Shown here: positions 19,538 to 28,149 of the stretch, in pieces | Position numbering within the stretch: the first letter of the stretch is position 1 | Layout: the number at the start of each line of letters is the position of its first letter | Source: Haloplanus aerogenes | GTDB taxonomy: Archaea; Halobacteriota; Halobacteria; Halobacteriales; Haloferacaceae | Assembly: GCF_003856835.1 (NCBI RefSeq) | Contig: NZ_CP034145.1 | Span: 124,001-188,000, forward strand | Length of the DNA stretch: 64,000 nt | Direction: 5' to 3' | Program-made: the position numbers and the translations under genes | The notes under the pieces: generated by a model | Database searches by the model: none | Told to the model about the DNA's origin: nothing | Seen by the model: the letters and a program-made list of their open reading frames with translations, nothing else

Positions 19538-20298
19538 CGCTGCTCGAAGCCAACGGTCTCCGGAAGACGTTCGGTGGTATCGTCGCGGTCGACGAGGTTT
19601 CCTTCGAGGTCAACCGCAAGGAGATCGTCGGCGTCATCGGCCCGAACGGCGCCGGCAAGTCCACCATGTTCAAACTGCTCGCCGGCTTCCACCGACCCGA
19701 CGAGGGGACCGTGGTGTTCGACGGCGAGGATGTGACGGAGCTCGCACCCAACGAGCGGACTCAGCGTGGCCTCGTGCGGACCTTCCAGATCGCACAGGAA
19801 CTCACGGGGATGCGAGTGATGGACAACATGCTGCTCGCGGCACAGAACCATCCCGGCGAGAAAGTGCTCGCTGCGGCCGCCAACACCGGGAGCGTCCGCG
19901 ACTACGAGAGTGACGCGCGCGACCGTGCGGAGGAACTACTGAAGTTCCTCGAACTCTGGGACCTGCGCGAGGAGTACGCCGGGAACCTCTCCGGCGGCCA
20001 GCGGAAGCTACTGGAGCTCGGGCGGGCGCTGATGGCGGACCCGGACCTCCTACTGCTCGACGAGCCGATGGCTGGCGTCAACCCCGACCTGACCGATCGC
20101 CTCCTCCAGCGCATCATGGACCTGCGCGACGAGCGAGACATGACGTTTCTCGTCGTGGAACACGACATCGAGGCGATCATGCGAATCTCCGACACCGTCA
20201 TCGGCATGCACGACGGCAGGGTGCTCTCGAAAGGAACCCCGGAGGAAGTACAATCCGACGAGCGGATGCTCGAAGCGTACCTGGGAGGCGAAGTCTGA
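19534..20298 (+). CDS. livG: Liv-type ABC ATPase (LivG-like)
   Basis: A 254-residue ATPase. Walker A GPNGAGKST near 35-43, signature LSGGQRKLLEL near 150, Walker B LLLLDEPMAGVNPDL near 170-184 and the switch His in VVEHDIEAIMRISD are intact. The C-terminal GTPEEVQSDERMLEAYLGG is the family signature. The stop overlaps the livF start by one base (TGATG). One of two nucleotide-binding subunits of the importer. Confidence 0.94.
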   Translation: MTLLEANGLRKTFGGIVAVDEVSFEVNRKEIVGVIGPNGAGKSTMFKLLAGFHRPDEGTVVFDGEDVTELAPNERTQRGLVRTFQIAQELTGMRVMDNMLLAAQNHPGEKVLAAAANTGSVRDYESDARDRAEELLKFLELWDLREEYAGNLSGGQRKLLELGRALMADPDLLLLDEPMAGVNPDLTDRLLQRIMDLRDERDMTFLVVEHDIEAIMRISDTVIGMHDGRVLSKGTPEEVQSDERMLEAYLGGEV

Positions 20299-21014
20299 TG
20301 CTACTTGAACTGGAGAACGTCGTCAGCGGCTACGGTGACGCGATCATCGTCCACGGCGTCGACATGGAGATGTCCGACGGGGAGATGGTCACGATCATCG
20401 GGCCGAACGGTGCGGGGAAGTCGACCCTCCTGAAGACTATCGTCGGCGTGGTCGAGCCCCGGGAGGGGTCGGTCGTCTTCGAAGGCACCGACCTGGCCGG
20501 CAAGCCACCGGAGGATATCGTCAAACACGGCGTCTGTTACGTCCGCCAGAACGACAACATCTTCCCGAACCTCTCGGTCATGGAGAATCTGAAGATGGGG
20601 GCGTGGCCCGCCGAGGGTGAGGACTGGTTCGACTTCGACGAGCGACTCGAAGAAGTGTACGAGCAGTTCCCCGTCCTCGAGGAACGTGCCGACCAGCGTG
20701 CGGGGTCGCTCAGTGGCGGACAACAGCAGATGGTTGCGATGGGGACCGCGATGATCCTCGATCCCGACCTACTCGTCCTCGACGAGCCGTCGGCGGGGCT
20801 GGCTCCCCAGCTCGTCGAGGAGATGTTCGAGAAGATCGTCGACATCAACGACGCCGGAACGCCGATCCTGATGGTCGAGCAGAACGCCCGGGCGGCGCTC
20901 AAGCGGTCGGACCGCGGCATCGTCCTCGATATGGGCGAGAACCGGTTCCAAGGAACCGGCGAGGAGTTGCTCGACAGCGACGAAGTCGCCGAACTCTACC
21001 TCGGCACCGACTGA
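20298..21014 (+). CDS. livF: Liv-type ABC ATPase (LivF-like)
   Basis: A 238-residue ATPase, the second nucleotide-binding subunit. It has Walker A GPNGAGKST near 37-45, signature SLSGGQQQMVAMG near 140, Walker B LLVLDEPSAGLAP near 160-172 and a VEQNARAALKRSDRG segment typical of LivF, in which Gln-Asn replaces the more usual switch His-Asp. It is the last gene of the operon that starts at 16393; 111 bases separate it from the second metY gene, which has its own TTTTA element near 21095. Confidence 0.94.
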   Translation: MLLELENVVSGYGDAIIVHGVDMEMSDGEMVTIIGPNGAGKSTLLKTIVGVVEPREGSVVFEGTDLAGKPPEDIVKHGVCYVRQNDNIFPNLSVMENLKMGAWPAEGEDWFDFDERLEEVYEQFPVLEERADQRAGSLSGGQQQMVAMGTAMILDPDLLVLDEPSAGLAPQLVEEMFEKIVDINDAGTPILMVEQNARAALKRSDRGIVLDMGENRFQGTGEELLDSDEVAELYLGTD

Positions 21015-21125
21015 GCCGAGCGGCGACGCTCCCGCGACACCTCGACTCCCGCAGACGGCGTTGCAGACACCGGCAGTCCCTGCTTCTGTCCCGGGTTTTA
21101 CCACCACGTACCCGGACATCAGACT

Positions 21126-22418
21126 ATGCCAGACGACGATCAACCCGGATTCCACACGCGAAGCCTACACGCCGGCCAGTCGCCTGACCCCTCGACGGGT
21201 GCGCGCGCGCCACCGATCTATCAGACCACATCCTACGTCTTCGACGACGCGGACGACGCCGCCGGACAGTTCGCCCTCGAGAAGGAGGGGCACATCTACT
21301 CGCGGCTGATGAACCCCACCGTCGGCACGTTGCAGGAGCGACTCGCCTCGCTCGAAGGCGGCGTCGGCGCCGCCGCCACCGCGTCGGGGATGGCCGCGCT
21401 CGACCTCGCCACGTTCCTCCTCGCGGAAGCGGGCGACAACATCGTCACCGCCTCGGCGCTGTACGGCGGCACCTACACCTACTTCACCCACTCCGTCGAG
21501 CGGCGCGGGATCACGACGAAGTTCGTCGACACGCTCGACTACGACGCCTACGCCGAGGCCATCGACGACGACACCGCCTACGTCCACCTCGAAACCATCG
21601 GCAACCCGGCGCTCGTGACGCCCGACATCGAGCGCATCGCGGACATCGCCCACAACCACGGCGTCCCCCTGTTCGTCGACAACACCTTCGCCACACCCTA
21701 CCTCTGTCGCCCCCTCGAACACGGCGCGGACCTGGTGTGGGACTCGACGACCAAGTGGCTCCACGGGTCGGGATCGACGGTCGGCGGCGTCCTCGTCGAC
21801 GGCGGCACCTTCGACTGGGGCGAGTACGCCGACGACTACCCCGAAATCGGGCAAGACAACCCCGCCTACCACGGCGTCAACTTCCACGAGACGTTCGCCC
21901 CCGCGGGCTTCACCTACGCCGCCATCGCCCGCGGCCTGCGCGACCTGGGCAACACGCAGTCGCCGTTCGACGCGTGGGTCACGCTCCAGAAGCTGGAGTC
22001 GTTCCCGATGCGGATGGAGCGCCACTGTCAGAACGCGATGGCCGTCGCGGAGCATCTGGAGGACCACCCCGACGTGAGCTGGGTGAACTACCCCGGACTG
22101 GAGAGCCACGAGACCCACGAGACGGCCAGCGAGTATCTCGAGGGCGGCTACGGCGGCATGATCACCTTCGGCCTCGACGCCGGCTACGAGGCGGCGAAGG
22201 GGACGGTGAACAACGTCGAACTCGCCTCGCTGCTCGCCAACGTCGGCGACGCGAAGACGCTCGTCATCCACCCCTCCTCCACCACCCACCAGCAGTTGAC
22301 CGAGGAAGAACAGCGCGCCGCGGGCGTCACGCCCGACATGGTCCGCCTCTCCGTGGGCCTGGAGGACGTGGACGACATCATCGCCGATCTGGATCAGGCG
22401 ATCGACGCGGCGACCTAG
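21126..22418 (+). CDS. metY: O-acetylhomoserine sulfhydrylase (second paralogue)
   Basis: A 430-residue PLP enzyme of the same family as the gene at 13712. The PLP lysine is K210 in DSTTKWLHGSG. The N- and C-terminal thirds are close to the first copy at both protein and DNA level, while the central region (around residues 215-275) differs and includes extra residues near YHGVNFHETFAPAGFTY, closer to classical MetY. The two may divide homocysteine and cysteine/cystathionine chemistry. It stands alone and ends flush against the convergent asparaginase gene. Confidence 0.92.
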   Translation: MPDDDQPGFHTRSLHAGQSPDPSTGARAPPIYQTTSYVFDDADDAAGQFALEKEGHIYSRLMNPTVGTLQERLASLEGGVGAAATASGMAALDLATFLLAEAGDNIVTASALYGGTYTYFTHSVERRGITTKFVDTLDYDAYAEAIDDDTAYVHLETIGNPALVTPDIERIADIAHNHGVPLFVDNTFATPYLCRPLEHGADLVWDSTTKWLHGSGSTVGGVLVDGGTFDWGEYADDYPEIGQDNPAYHGVNFHETFAPAGFTYAAIARGLRDLGNTQSPFDAWVTLQKLESFPMRMERHCQNAMAVAEHLEDHPDVSWVNYPGLESHETHETASEYLEGGYGGMITFGLDAGYEAAKGTVNNVELASLLANVGDAKTLVIHPSSTTHQQLTEEEQRAAGVTPDMVRLSVGLEDVDDIIADLDQAIDAAT

Positions 22419-23378
22419 TCACGGCGCCTCGAACGCGTCGTCGAGTCGGTCGGCGGCGTGGGCGACGATAGCCCGGATACGGGTCTTCTGGAGGTTCAGA
22501 TCCGCGTACCGACAGCCGAGGCGCCGGAGCGTCCGTTCGCTCCCGCGGAAGCCGTACGTCGACCGCGCCAGTCGCCCCTCGGGACACCGGGTCGTGACGA
22601 TCACCGGCACGTCCGCCGCCCGGAGGGTTTCGAGGGCGTCCACGAGTTCGCCGGTCAGATGCCCCGCGCCGGTCGCGGCGAGACAGACCGCCGTCGCGTC
22701 GGCGTGCGCCGACAGATGGGAGGCGGGCGCGTCGGCCGTGACGTACACCGCGGCCACGTCGTTCGTGAGGCGGTCAGGGTCGGGATCGAACGTCGGATCG
22801 GGGTTCTGAGCCCGGCGGCGCCACGTGACCGACCCCTCCTCGACGACGCCGAGCGGGCCGAACTCCGGGCACCGGAACGTATCGACCATCTGCGAGTGGA
22901 CCTTCGTCGCCTCGCGAGCGGGGAGGACACGCCCGGCGAAGGCGACGAGGACACCCCGGCCACGGGCGTCGGCGTCGCCCGCCGTCCGGACCGCCGCCAG
23001 CAGATTCGCCGGGCCGTCGGGACTGGCCAGCGAGGGGTTGCGCATCGCCCCCGTGACGACCACGGGCGTTTCGCCGTCGTAACAGAGGTCGAGGAAGTAC
23101 GCCGTCTCCTCCAGTACGTCCGTCCCCTGCGTGACGACGACGCCCTCGACCCCGCTGTCGGCGTCGAGGTCGCGGACGAGGGCGGCGAGGTCGTACATCC
23201 GCTCGACGGTGAAGTGGGGACTCGGAACCTTCGAGAACTCCTCGGTGCGGACGGACACGTCGCCCAGACCGGGAACGGCGGCGACGAGGTCGGCCCCGTC
23301 GAGCGACGGGGCGGCGTCCCCGCCGCGGTCCTCGGTCGACGCGATGGTGCCGCCAGTGGAAACGACGACGACGGTCAT
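22419..23378 (-). CDS. L-asparaginase
   Basis: A 319-residue type I/II-like asparaginase that hydrolyses asparagine to aspartate and ammonia. The first catalytic motif is STGGTIAST with nucleophile T11, and the second is VVTQGTDVLEETAYF near 81-95 with the Thr-Asp pair and downstream Lys-equivalent region GAMRNPS. There is no signal peptide, so it is cytoplasmic. A GAAAAAG/CTTTTTC element near 23400-23408 sits about 27 bases upstream of ATG 23378 and could be its TATA box. Related GatD-type tRNA amidotransferase subunits are longer at the N-terminus, so asparaginase is preferred. Confidence 0.9.
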   Translation of the reverse strand: MTVVVVSTGGTIASTEDRGGDAAPSLDGADLVAAVPGLGDVSVRTEEFSKVPSPHFTVERMYDLAALVRDLDADSGVEGVVVTQGTDVLEETAYFLDLCYDGETPVVVTGAMRNPSLASPDGPANLLAAVRTAGDADARGRGVLVAFAGRVLPAREATKVHSQMVDTFRCPEFGPLGVVEEGSVTWRRRAQNPDPTFDPDPDRLTNDVAAVYVTADAPASHLSAHADATAVCLAATGAGHLTGELVDALETLRAADVPVIVTTRCPEGRLARSTYGFRGSERTLRRLGCRYADLNLQKTRIRAIVAHAADRLDDAFEAP

Positions 23379-23452
23379 AGGCTATCGAGCGGCGACCGGG
23401 CGAAAAAGATTCGGCCGCTGGCGAGCGCAGTTTTATTTCCACGCTCGAAGAT

Positions 23453-23731
23453 ATGTCGGGTATGGTAGAGGAGTCGTTCACCGATCCCGAGGAGACCCAC
23501 GAAGAGTGGATCGACGTGCGGATGACCGACCCCGACGAAGGAGAGTGGGATATCGACGTGGTCGTCGTCGAGGGACAGGTCGAGTACGTCGACCTGCGGA
23601 TCAAGCCCGAACTGCTGGCGGCCTTCGTCGACTGTCTGGTCGAGGACGTGGGTGACGACCGGGCCGAAGCGGTGCTGTCGACGGTCGCGGAACGGAACGG
23701 GATCGACCTCGGAGACAGCGGGGAGGAGTAG
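23453..23731 (+). CDS. Small hypothetical acidic protein
   Basis: A 92-residue protein from ATG 23453, or 89 residues from ATG 23462. The TTTTATT box at 23431-23437 would place transcription start near 23460, so the second ATG may be the real, leaderless start. The product is highly acidic, with alternating strands (DIDVVVVEGQVEYVDLRIKPE) and a C-terminal helix. No motif is recognised. It ends exactly where the convergent serB gene ends. Confidence 0.75.
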   Translation: MSGMVEESFTDPEETHEEWIDVRMTDPDEGEWDIDVVVVEGQVEYVDLRIKPELLAAFVDCLVEDVGDDRAEAVLSTVAERNGIDLGDSGEE

Positions 23732-24367
23732 CTACAGCAGGCCCCGTTCCTCGAAGATGCGCCCGAGGCGATCCATCGACGCCACCACCACGTCACAGGA
23801 CGGGCGCACCGCGGGCTTGGGGAGGAAGCCGACCGAGAGCCCCGCCACCTCCAGCATCGGGAGGTCGTTCGCGCCGTCACCGACGGCGACGGTACGGGAC
23901 ATGGGTATCCCGACGTCGTCCGCCAGCGACTCCAGCGCCTCGTCTTTCGTCCCCTCGATCAGCGGCCCCTCGACCTCGCCGGTGAGGCGGCCGCCGCTCG
24001 CGGGGAGGCGGTTGGCGACGATGGTGTCGACGCTCGCTCCCGTGCGGTCGAGGGCGCGCTCGACGCCACGCTCGAAGCCACCGGTGAGAATCGCAGTGTG
24101 GTGGCCCGCGTCGTTCAGGCGGGCGAGGAGGTCGCCGGCCCCCTCGCGGAGACGCACCTGCCCGAACGCGTCCTCCGCGTCGTCGAGCGAGAGCCCCTCC
24201 AGCAACGCCGCCCGCTCGCGCAGGCTCTCGGCGTAGCTGATCTCGTCGTTCATCGCCCGCTCGGTGATGTCGGCCATCCGGTCGGCGACACCGCACTGCT
24301 CACCCAGCAGGACCGTCATCTCGGAGTCCGAGAGCGTGCCGTCGAAGTCGAACGCGACGAGTCGCAT
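23732..24367 (-). CDS. serB: Phosphoserine phosphatase
   Basis: A 211-residue HAD-family phosphatase, last step of serine synthesis. HAD motif I is DFDGT with nucleophile D7 and acid/base D9; motif II is in LTGGF; the motif III lysine is in the EGTKDEAL region; motif IV is GDGANDLPML. The cap region is that of SerB. The serA gene lies 1.2 kb away, so both ends of the phosphorylated serine pathway are represented here. Confidence 0.93.
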   Translation of the reverse strand: MRLVAFDFDGTLSDSEMTVLLGEQCGVADRMADITERAMNDEISYAESLRERAALLEGLSLDDAEDAFGQVRLREGAGDLLARLNDAGHHTAILTGGFERGVERALDRTGASVDTIVANRLPASGGRLTGEVEGPLIEGTKDEALESLADDVGIPMSRTVAVGDGANDLPMLEVAGLSVGFLPKPAVRPSCDVVVASMDRLGRIFEERGLL

Positions 24368-24443
24368 ATCGGTCCGTCACCGGCCGAGAATTTGAATCCC
24401 CCGACAGCGGCGGCAACGCTTATCACGGTGCCGGCAGGGGCTA

Positions 24444-25490
24444 GTGACAATCGGTCCCCGCACGACGATGGTCTCGCTCCCTCGATGGCTGAAACGGTGG
24501 TCGCTGGCGATCACGGCGATCACGCTGGCGGTGGCGCCGGCGGCGCGACTGCTGGTCGCCACGACTCCGACGACGCTGGTACTCGGCGGCCTCGTGCCCC
24601 TGCTTCTGCTCACGGGCGTGACGTACGCGGGGTGGGCGTACGCACGCCGGGAATCCCCGGCGTTCACCGCCATCGTCACGGCGTGGACGCTGTCGGTCGT
24701 CGCGGGGATGGTCGTCGTCGCCGTCTGGGTCGTGACACTCGCCCGCCTCGCCAGCACCGGACTCTCCTTCGCGATGCTGTCGCCGGTCGTCACGTCCGCC
24801 GGTGCCGTCACCGGTCTCTGGCTGGGGACGAGCAACGCTCGCTGGCGGGAGCGCGACGCCACTCTCCGCCGGGAGCGCGAGCAACTCGACTTCCTGAACG
24901 AACTGCTCAGACACTACGTGCTGAACGCCGCGCAGGTGATCGTCGGGCGGGCGGACCGGCTGGCCGAGCGGACGGGCGACGACGACGCCGTCGAGATCAG
25001 CCGGTCAGGGCGCCGGATCGCCCGCCACGTCCAGCAGATGCGGGCGCTCGTGACGAGCGACGACTCGTGCTGGCCGGTCGACCTCACGGCGGCCGTCGAG
25101 CGGGCGCGGACGAGTGTCGACGAACAGGAGGTGCAGCTCGTCGTCGACCTGCCCGAGACCTGTCCGGTCGTCGCCGACGACGCGCTGGACGTCCTGGTCG
25201 AAGCGCTCCTCTTCCGGGCCGTCGACCGCACCGAGGGCGACTCGGTGACGGTCCGACTCGATGCGGTCGAGGAGGACGACGGCGTGCGGCTCGTCGTCGT
25301 CGACGACGCGGGGTCGCCACGGGTCGAGTCGGTCGATCCCGAGTCCATCGACACGGACCACGGCGTCTTCGAGTTCCAGTGGTATCTCGTGATGACGCTG
25401 ACCGAGCGGTACGGGGGGCAGGTGACGGTGACGGACCGCGACGACGGCGCGCGCGTCGAGGTGTGGCTCCGGACACCGGACGGCCGGTGA
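24444..25490 (+). CDS. Membrane histidine kinase with degenerate ATP-binding domain
   Basis: A 348-residue protein from GTG 24444 (ATG 24468 is an alternative). Four hydrophobic segments occupy ~20-130, forming a haloarchaeal sensor-kinase membrane domain. The dimerisation helix has the phospho-acceptor H157 in LLRHYVLNAAQVI. The C-terminal part has HATPase shape, but the N-box Asn is absent (LVEALLFRAVDRT where LVENAxxH is expected) and the G1 box is altered (DDAGSPRVES). Nucleotide binding may therefore be lost. No cognate receiver gene is adjacent. Confidence 0.82.
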   Translation: MTIGPRTTMVSLPRWLKRWSLAITAITLAVAPAARLLVATTPTTLVLGGLVPLLLLTGVTYAGWAYARRESPAFTAIVTAWTLSVVAGMVVVAVWVVTLARLASTGLSFAMLSPVVTSAGAVTGLWLGTSNARWRERDATLRREREQLDFLNELLRHYVLNAAQVIVGRADRLAERTGDDDAVEISRSGRRIARHVQQMRALVTSDDSCWPVDLTAAVERARTSVDEQEVQLVVDLPETCPVVADDALDVLVEALLFRAVDRTEGDSVTVRLDAVEEDDGVRLVVVDDAGSPRVESVDPESIDTDHGVFEFQWYLVMTLTERYGGQVTVTDRDDGARVEVWLRTPDGR

Positions 25491-25506
25491 GACGCGTTTG
25501 GAAACC

Positions 25507-25511
25507 CTTAA
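25507..25511 (+). promoter_or_regulatory. TATA-like box for serA
   Basis: CCCTTAACAG places CTTAA at 25507-25511, about 28 bases before ATG 25537. Confidence 0.45.
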
Positions 25512-25536
25512 CAGCCGTCCTCGGGTCGGTTCGAGT

Positions 25537-27123
25537 ATGAAGGTACTCGTCACGGACCCGATCGCAGATGCGGGGCTCGACCGCCTTCGAGAGGCGGGCT
25601 ACGAGGTGGAGACGGCCTACGACGTGGAGGGGGAGTCCCTCCTCGACGCCGTCTCCGACGCCAACGCCCTCGTGGTGCGGTCGGGGACGGACGTGACCGA
25701 AGCAGTGTTCGAGGCCGCGCCAGACCTCGTCATCGTCGGCCGCGCGGGAATCGGCGTCGACAACATCGACATCGACGCCGCGACGGATCACGGCGTCATC
25801 GTCGCCAACGCGCCGGAGGGGAACGTCCGCGCCGCCGCGGAACACACCGTCGCCATGGCCTTCGCCACCGCTCGCTCCATCCCGCAGGCCCACGTCCGCC
25901 TGCGCGCCGGCGAGTGGGCGAAAGGTGACTACCTCGGCACCGAACTCAACGGCAAGACGCTCGGCATCGTCGGCCTCGGCCGTGTCGGGCAGGAGGTAGC
26001 CAAGCGGCTGGGATCGCTGGGCATGGAACTCGTCGCCTACGATCCCTACATCGGGCAGGAGCGGGCCGAACAGCTCGGCGCCGAACTCGTCGACTTCGAG
26101 GCCTGTCTCGAACACGCGGACTTTCTGACGGTCCACACCCCCCTGACGCCCGAGACGGAGGGGATGATCGCGGAAGACGAACTCGCGCTCATGGAGGGCG
26201 GCTACGTCGTCAACTGCGCGCGCGGTGGCGTCGTCGACGAACCGGCGCTCGCGGCCGCAGTGGAGGACGGCACGCTCGCGGGCGCGGCAGTCGACGTGTT
26301 CGCGGACGAACCCGTCGACGCGGACAACCCCCTGCTCGCCGTCGAAGACATCGTCGTCACGCCCCACCTCGGCGCTGCGACGGAGGCCGCACAGGAACAC
26401 GTCGCCACGAGCATCGCGGACCAGATCGTCGCGGCGTTCAACGACGAACCCGTCGCCAACGCGCTGAACGCCCCCTCCATCGACGAGAGCGCGTTCCCCC
26501 GCGTCCAGCCGTACATCGAACTCGCGGAGACGGCGGGCAAGATCGCGGCCCAGATGTTCGACGGCCGCGTCTCCGAGGTGCGCGTGCGCTACGAGGGCGA
26601 CATCGCGGACGAGGACGTGGAGTTCGTCACCGCGAGCGCGCTCAAGGGCGTCTTCGAGCCACTGGAGTGGCAGGTGAACGCGGTCAACGCACCGAAAATT
26701 GCGGAGGAGCGCGGCATCGAAGTGACCGAGGAGAAGACGCGCCAGAGCGAGGACTTCCAGAGCCTCGTCACCGTCACCGTCGGCGACGGCACGGATTCGA
26801 TTGGCGCCTCGGGCTCGCTCTTTGCCGGCGACGATCCCCGGATCGTCCGCCTCGACGGCTACCGCGTCGACGCCGTCCCCCACGGACAGATGCTCGTCGT
26901 GCGCAACTACGACCGCCCCGGCGTCCTCGGCCTGATCGGCACGGTCCTCGGCGACAACGACGTCAACATCGCGGGGATGTTCAACGGCCGCGAAACCGTC
27001 GGCGGCGAGGCGATGACTGTCTACAACCTCGACGAACCGGTGCCGGACGACGCCGTCGAACAGATCCGGACCGACGAGCGGATCATCGACGTGAAACAGA
27101 TCACGCTCGGTAACGACGACTAG
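25537..27123 (+). CDS. serA: D-3-phosphoglycerate dehydrogenase
   Basis: A 528-residue SerA that oxidises 3-phosphoglycerate in the first step of serine synthesis. The NAD-binding motif is GLGRVGQEVAKRLG (~150-163). The catalytic set is in NCARGGVVDE (Arg), the DVFADEP region (Glu) and TPHLGAAT (His). An intervening domain (~320-450) precedes a C-terminal ACT domain (~455-528), so allosteric control by serine is likely. ATG 25537 fits the leaderless promoter. It overlaps the convergent small coiled-coil gene by 4 bases. Confidence 0.96.
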   Translation: MKVLVTDPIADAGLDRLREAGYEVETAYDVEGESLLDAVSDANALVVRSGTDVTEAVFEAAPDLVIVGRAGIGVDNIDIDAATDHGVIVANAPEGNVRAAAEHTVAMAFATARSIPQAHVRLRAGEWAKGDYLGTELNGKTLGIVGLGRVGQEVAKRLGSLGMELVAYDPYIGQERAEQLGAELVDFEACLEHADFLTVHTPLTPETEGMIAEDELALMEGGYVVNCARGGVVDEPALAAAVEDGTLAGAAVDVFADEPVDADNPLLAVEDIVVTPHLGAATEAAQEHVATSIADQIVAAFNDEPVANALNAPSIDESAFPRVQPYIELAETAGKIAAQMFDGRVSEVRVRYEGDIADEDVEFVTASALKGVFEPLEWQVNAVNAPKIAEERGIEVTEEKTRQSEDFQSLVTVTVGDGTDSIGASGSLFAGDDPRIVRLDGYRVDAVPHGQMLVVRNYDRPGVLGLIGTVLGDNDVNIAGMFNGRETVGGEAMTVYNLDEPVPDDAVEQIRTDERIIDVKQITLGNDD

Positions 27124-27446
27124 AGGCCGAAAAAGCGCGCGACGCGGCCCAGCGCGTCGCCCTCGGGCGCCGATGACGGCGACTGCGTCGTCGTCGTCGG
27201 TTCGTCGTCCGTCGTCGTATCCTTCCCCGCCCGCTCCTGTTCGAGTAGCCGTTCGTACCGCTCGACGATCCGCTCGTTCTCGCGTCGCTGTTTTTCGACC
27301 GCGGCGCGGAGGGCTTCGTTCTCCCGCTTCAGTTCGGCGATGCGCGTCTCGGGGTCGGCGTCGGGTGTCCGGTCGCGGTCCGGACCCGTGTCCGATCCGG
27401 GCCGCCCGCTGCTCACCGTGCCGGTGGGAAGACCGCTCAGGTTCAT
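27120..27446 (-). CDS. Small coiled-coil protein
   Basis: A 108-residue protein from ATG 27446; an upstream ATG at 27473 would add nine residues. A disordered start leads into a charged coiled coil at ~35-80 (IAELKRENEALRAAVEKQRREN), followed by a Thr/Asp-rich linker and the C-terminal tail DALGRVARFFGL, which could be an amphipathic membrane or partner-binding helix. The family is not recognised. It overlaps serA tail to tail by 4 bases. Confidence 0.7.
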   Translation of the reverse strand: MNLSGLPTGTVSSGRPGSDTGPDRDRTPDADPETRIAELKRENEALRAAVEKQRRENERIVERYERLLEQERAGKDTTTDDEPTTTTQSPSSAPEGDALGRVARFFGL

Positions 27447-27618
27447 GCATGGGAACACGTGGCACGCGTGCAAAAAGACCCGTCAGACCACCGTCAGACG
27501 GCACGTACACCGGACGCAGAACCCACTGCTCGCCCCCGAGCGACGATTTCGAGGACGACGGCGCTTCGCCCACCGGAACGGCTCCTACTGCCGGCCGTCG
27601 GCCGTGGTGGACCGATCG
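27447..27618. other. Intergenic region without a clear gene
   Basis: These 172 bases between the small coiled-coil gene and the cupin gene show no convincing reading frame. They contain a few short GC palindromes (around CCGGCCGTCGGCCG, ~27592-27605), which could end the cupin transcript, and the upstream region of the coiled-coil gene. Confidence 0.35.
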
Positions 27619-27897
27619 TCACTCCTCCGGCATCCGGTACTCGCCGAAATCGTCGACGGTGCCGAGCGGCGGGGCCCCGAACATGAGCCACGTCTGACTC
27701 CCGTCGGCGGTATCGTTGTGGACGCTCCGAACAGCGTCCGGGCCGCAACGAACGAGCCCACCCGCCGGCACCTCGTATTTCGTCCCGTCGATCCGGACGT
27801 GCCCGCCGTCGAGGGCGACGTACACCTCCTCCTGCCGGTCGTGCGCGTGCGGGGCGGTCGATTCGCCGGGATCGAGCGTCACCGTGTTCACACGCAT
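27619..27897 (-). CDS. Small cupin protein, 5' end apparently lost
   Basis: From the first available start (ATG 27897) the product has 92 residues with a cupin motif (PHAHDRQEEVYVALDG). The same frame stays open and clearly coding upstream for about 35 codons (through KLTAALGCTE, ESGIRHR and DAFGVVDPETVD), matching the N-terminal length seen in the 123-residue cupin at 215-586. No ATG, GTG or TTG occurs there before the frame runs into the palindromic element ending at 28000. The gene has probably been decapitated; it may still be expressed from 27897 or be a pseudogene. Confidence 0.65.
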   Translation of the reverse strand: MRVNTVTLDPGESTAPHAHDRQEEVYVALDGGHVRIDGTKYEVPAGGLVRCGPDAVRSVHNDTADGSQTWLMFGAPPLGTVDDFGEYRMPEE

Positions 27898-27999
27898 CTC
27901 GGTACAGCCGAGCGCCGCCGTGAGTTTGCGGTGGCGGATGCCCGACTCGGGGAACGGTTCTCGATCGACCGTCTCGGGGTCGACGACGCCGAACGCGTC

Positions 28000-28081
28000 A
28001 TACGGATTATTGTAACTGTGTTCCGGTAGTTCGCCGGACCGTCTCGGCGAACTACCGGTACTGACTTACAGTAAACCGTAT
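28000..28081. repeat. 82-bp palindromic element, copy 1
   Basis: The element is bounded by ATACGG (28000-28005) and CCGTAT (28076-28081). Inside is a perfect 14-base stem, left arm 28023-28036 (CCGGTAGTTCGCCG) and right arm 28045-28058, closing an 8-base loop GACCGTCT. It aligns along its length with 50151-50230. It lies at the 5' edge of a cupin reading frame that lacks its start codon. No transposase is present; it could be a non-autonomous mobile element or a REP-like sequence. Confidence 0.8.
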
Positions 28082-28149
28082 CAGTCATAGGAGAACGATG
28101 GGAGAATCCAACAATAAGCGTCCGCGTTCACCTATCGACCCGTTTATTC

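Noticed and set aside
25084-27573. 829-codon open frame on the minus strand opposite serA
   Set aside because: The frame mirrors serA codon bias and has the Arg/Val/Asp-rich composition of a shadow; serA is unambiguous on the other strand.
27447-27697. Plus-strand frame rich in Ser/Pro/Arg through the serA-cupin gap
   Set aside because: Low-complexity translation that runs antisense into the cupin coding region, with no start signals.
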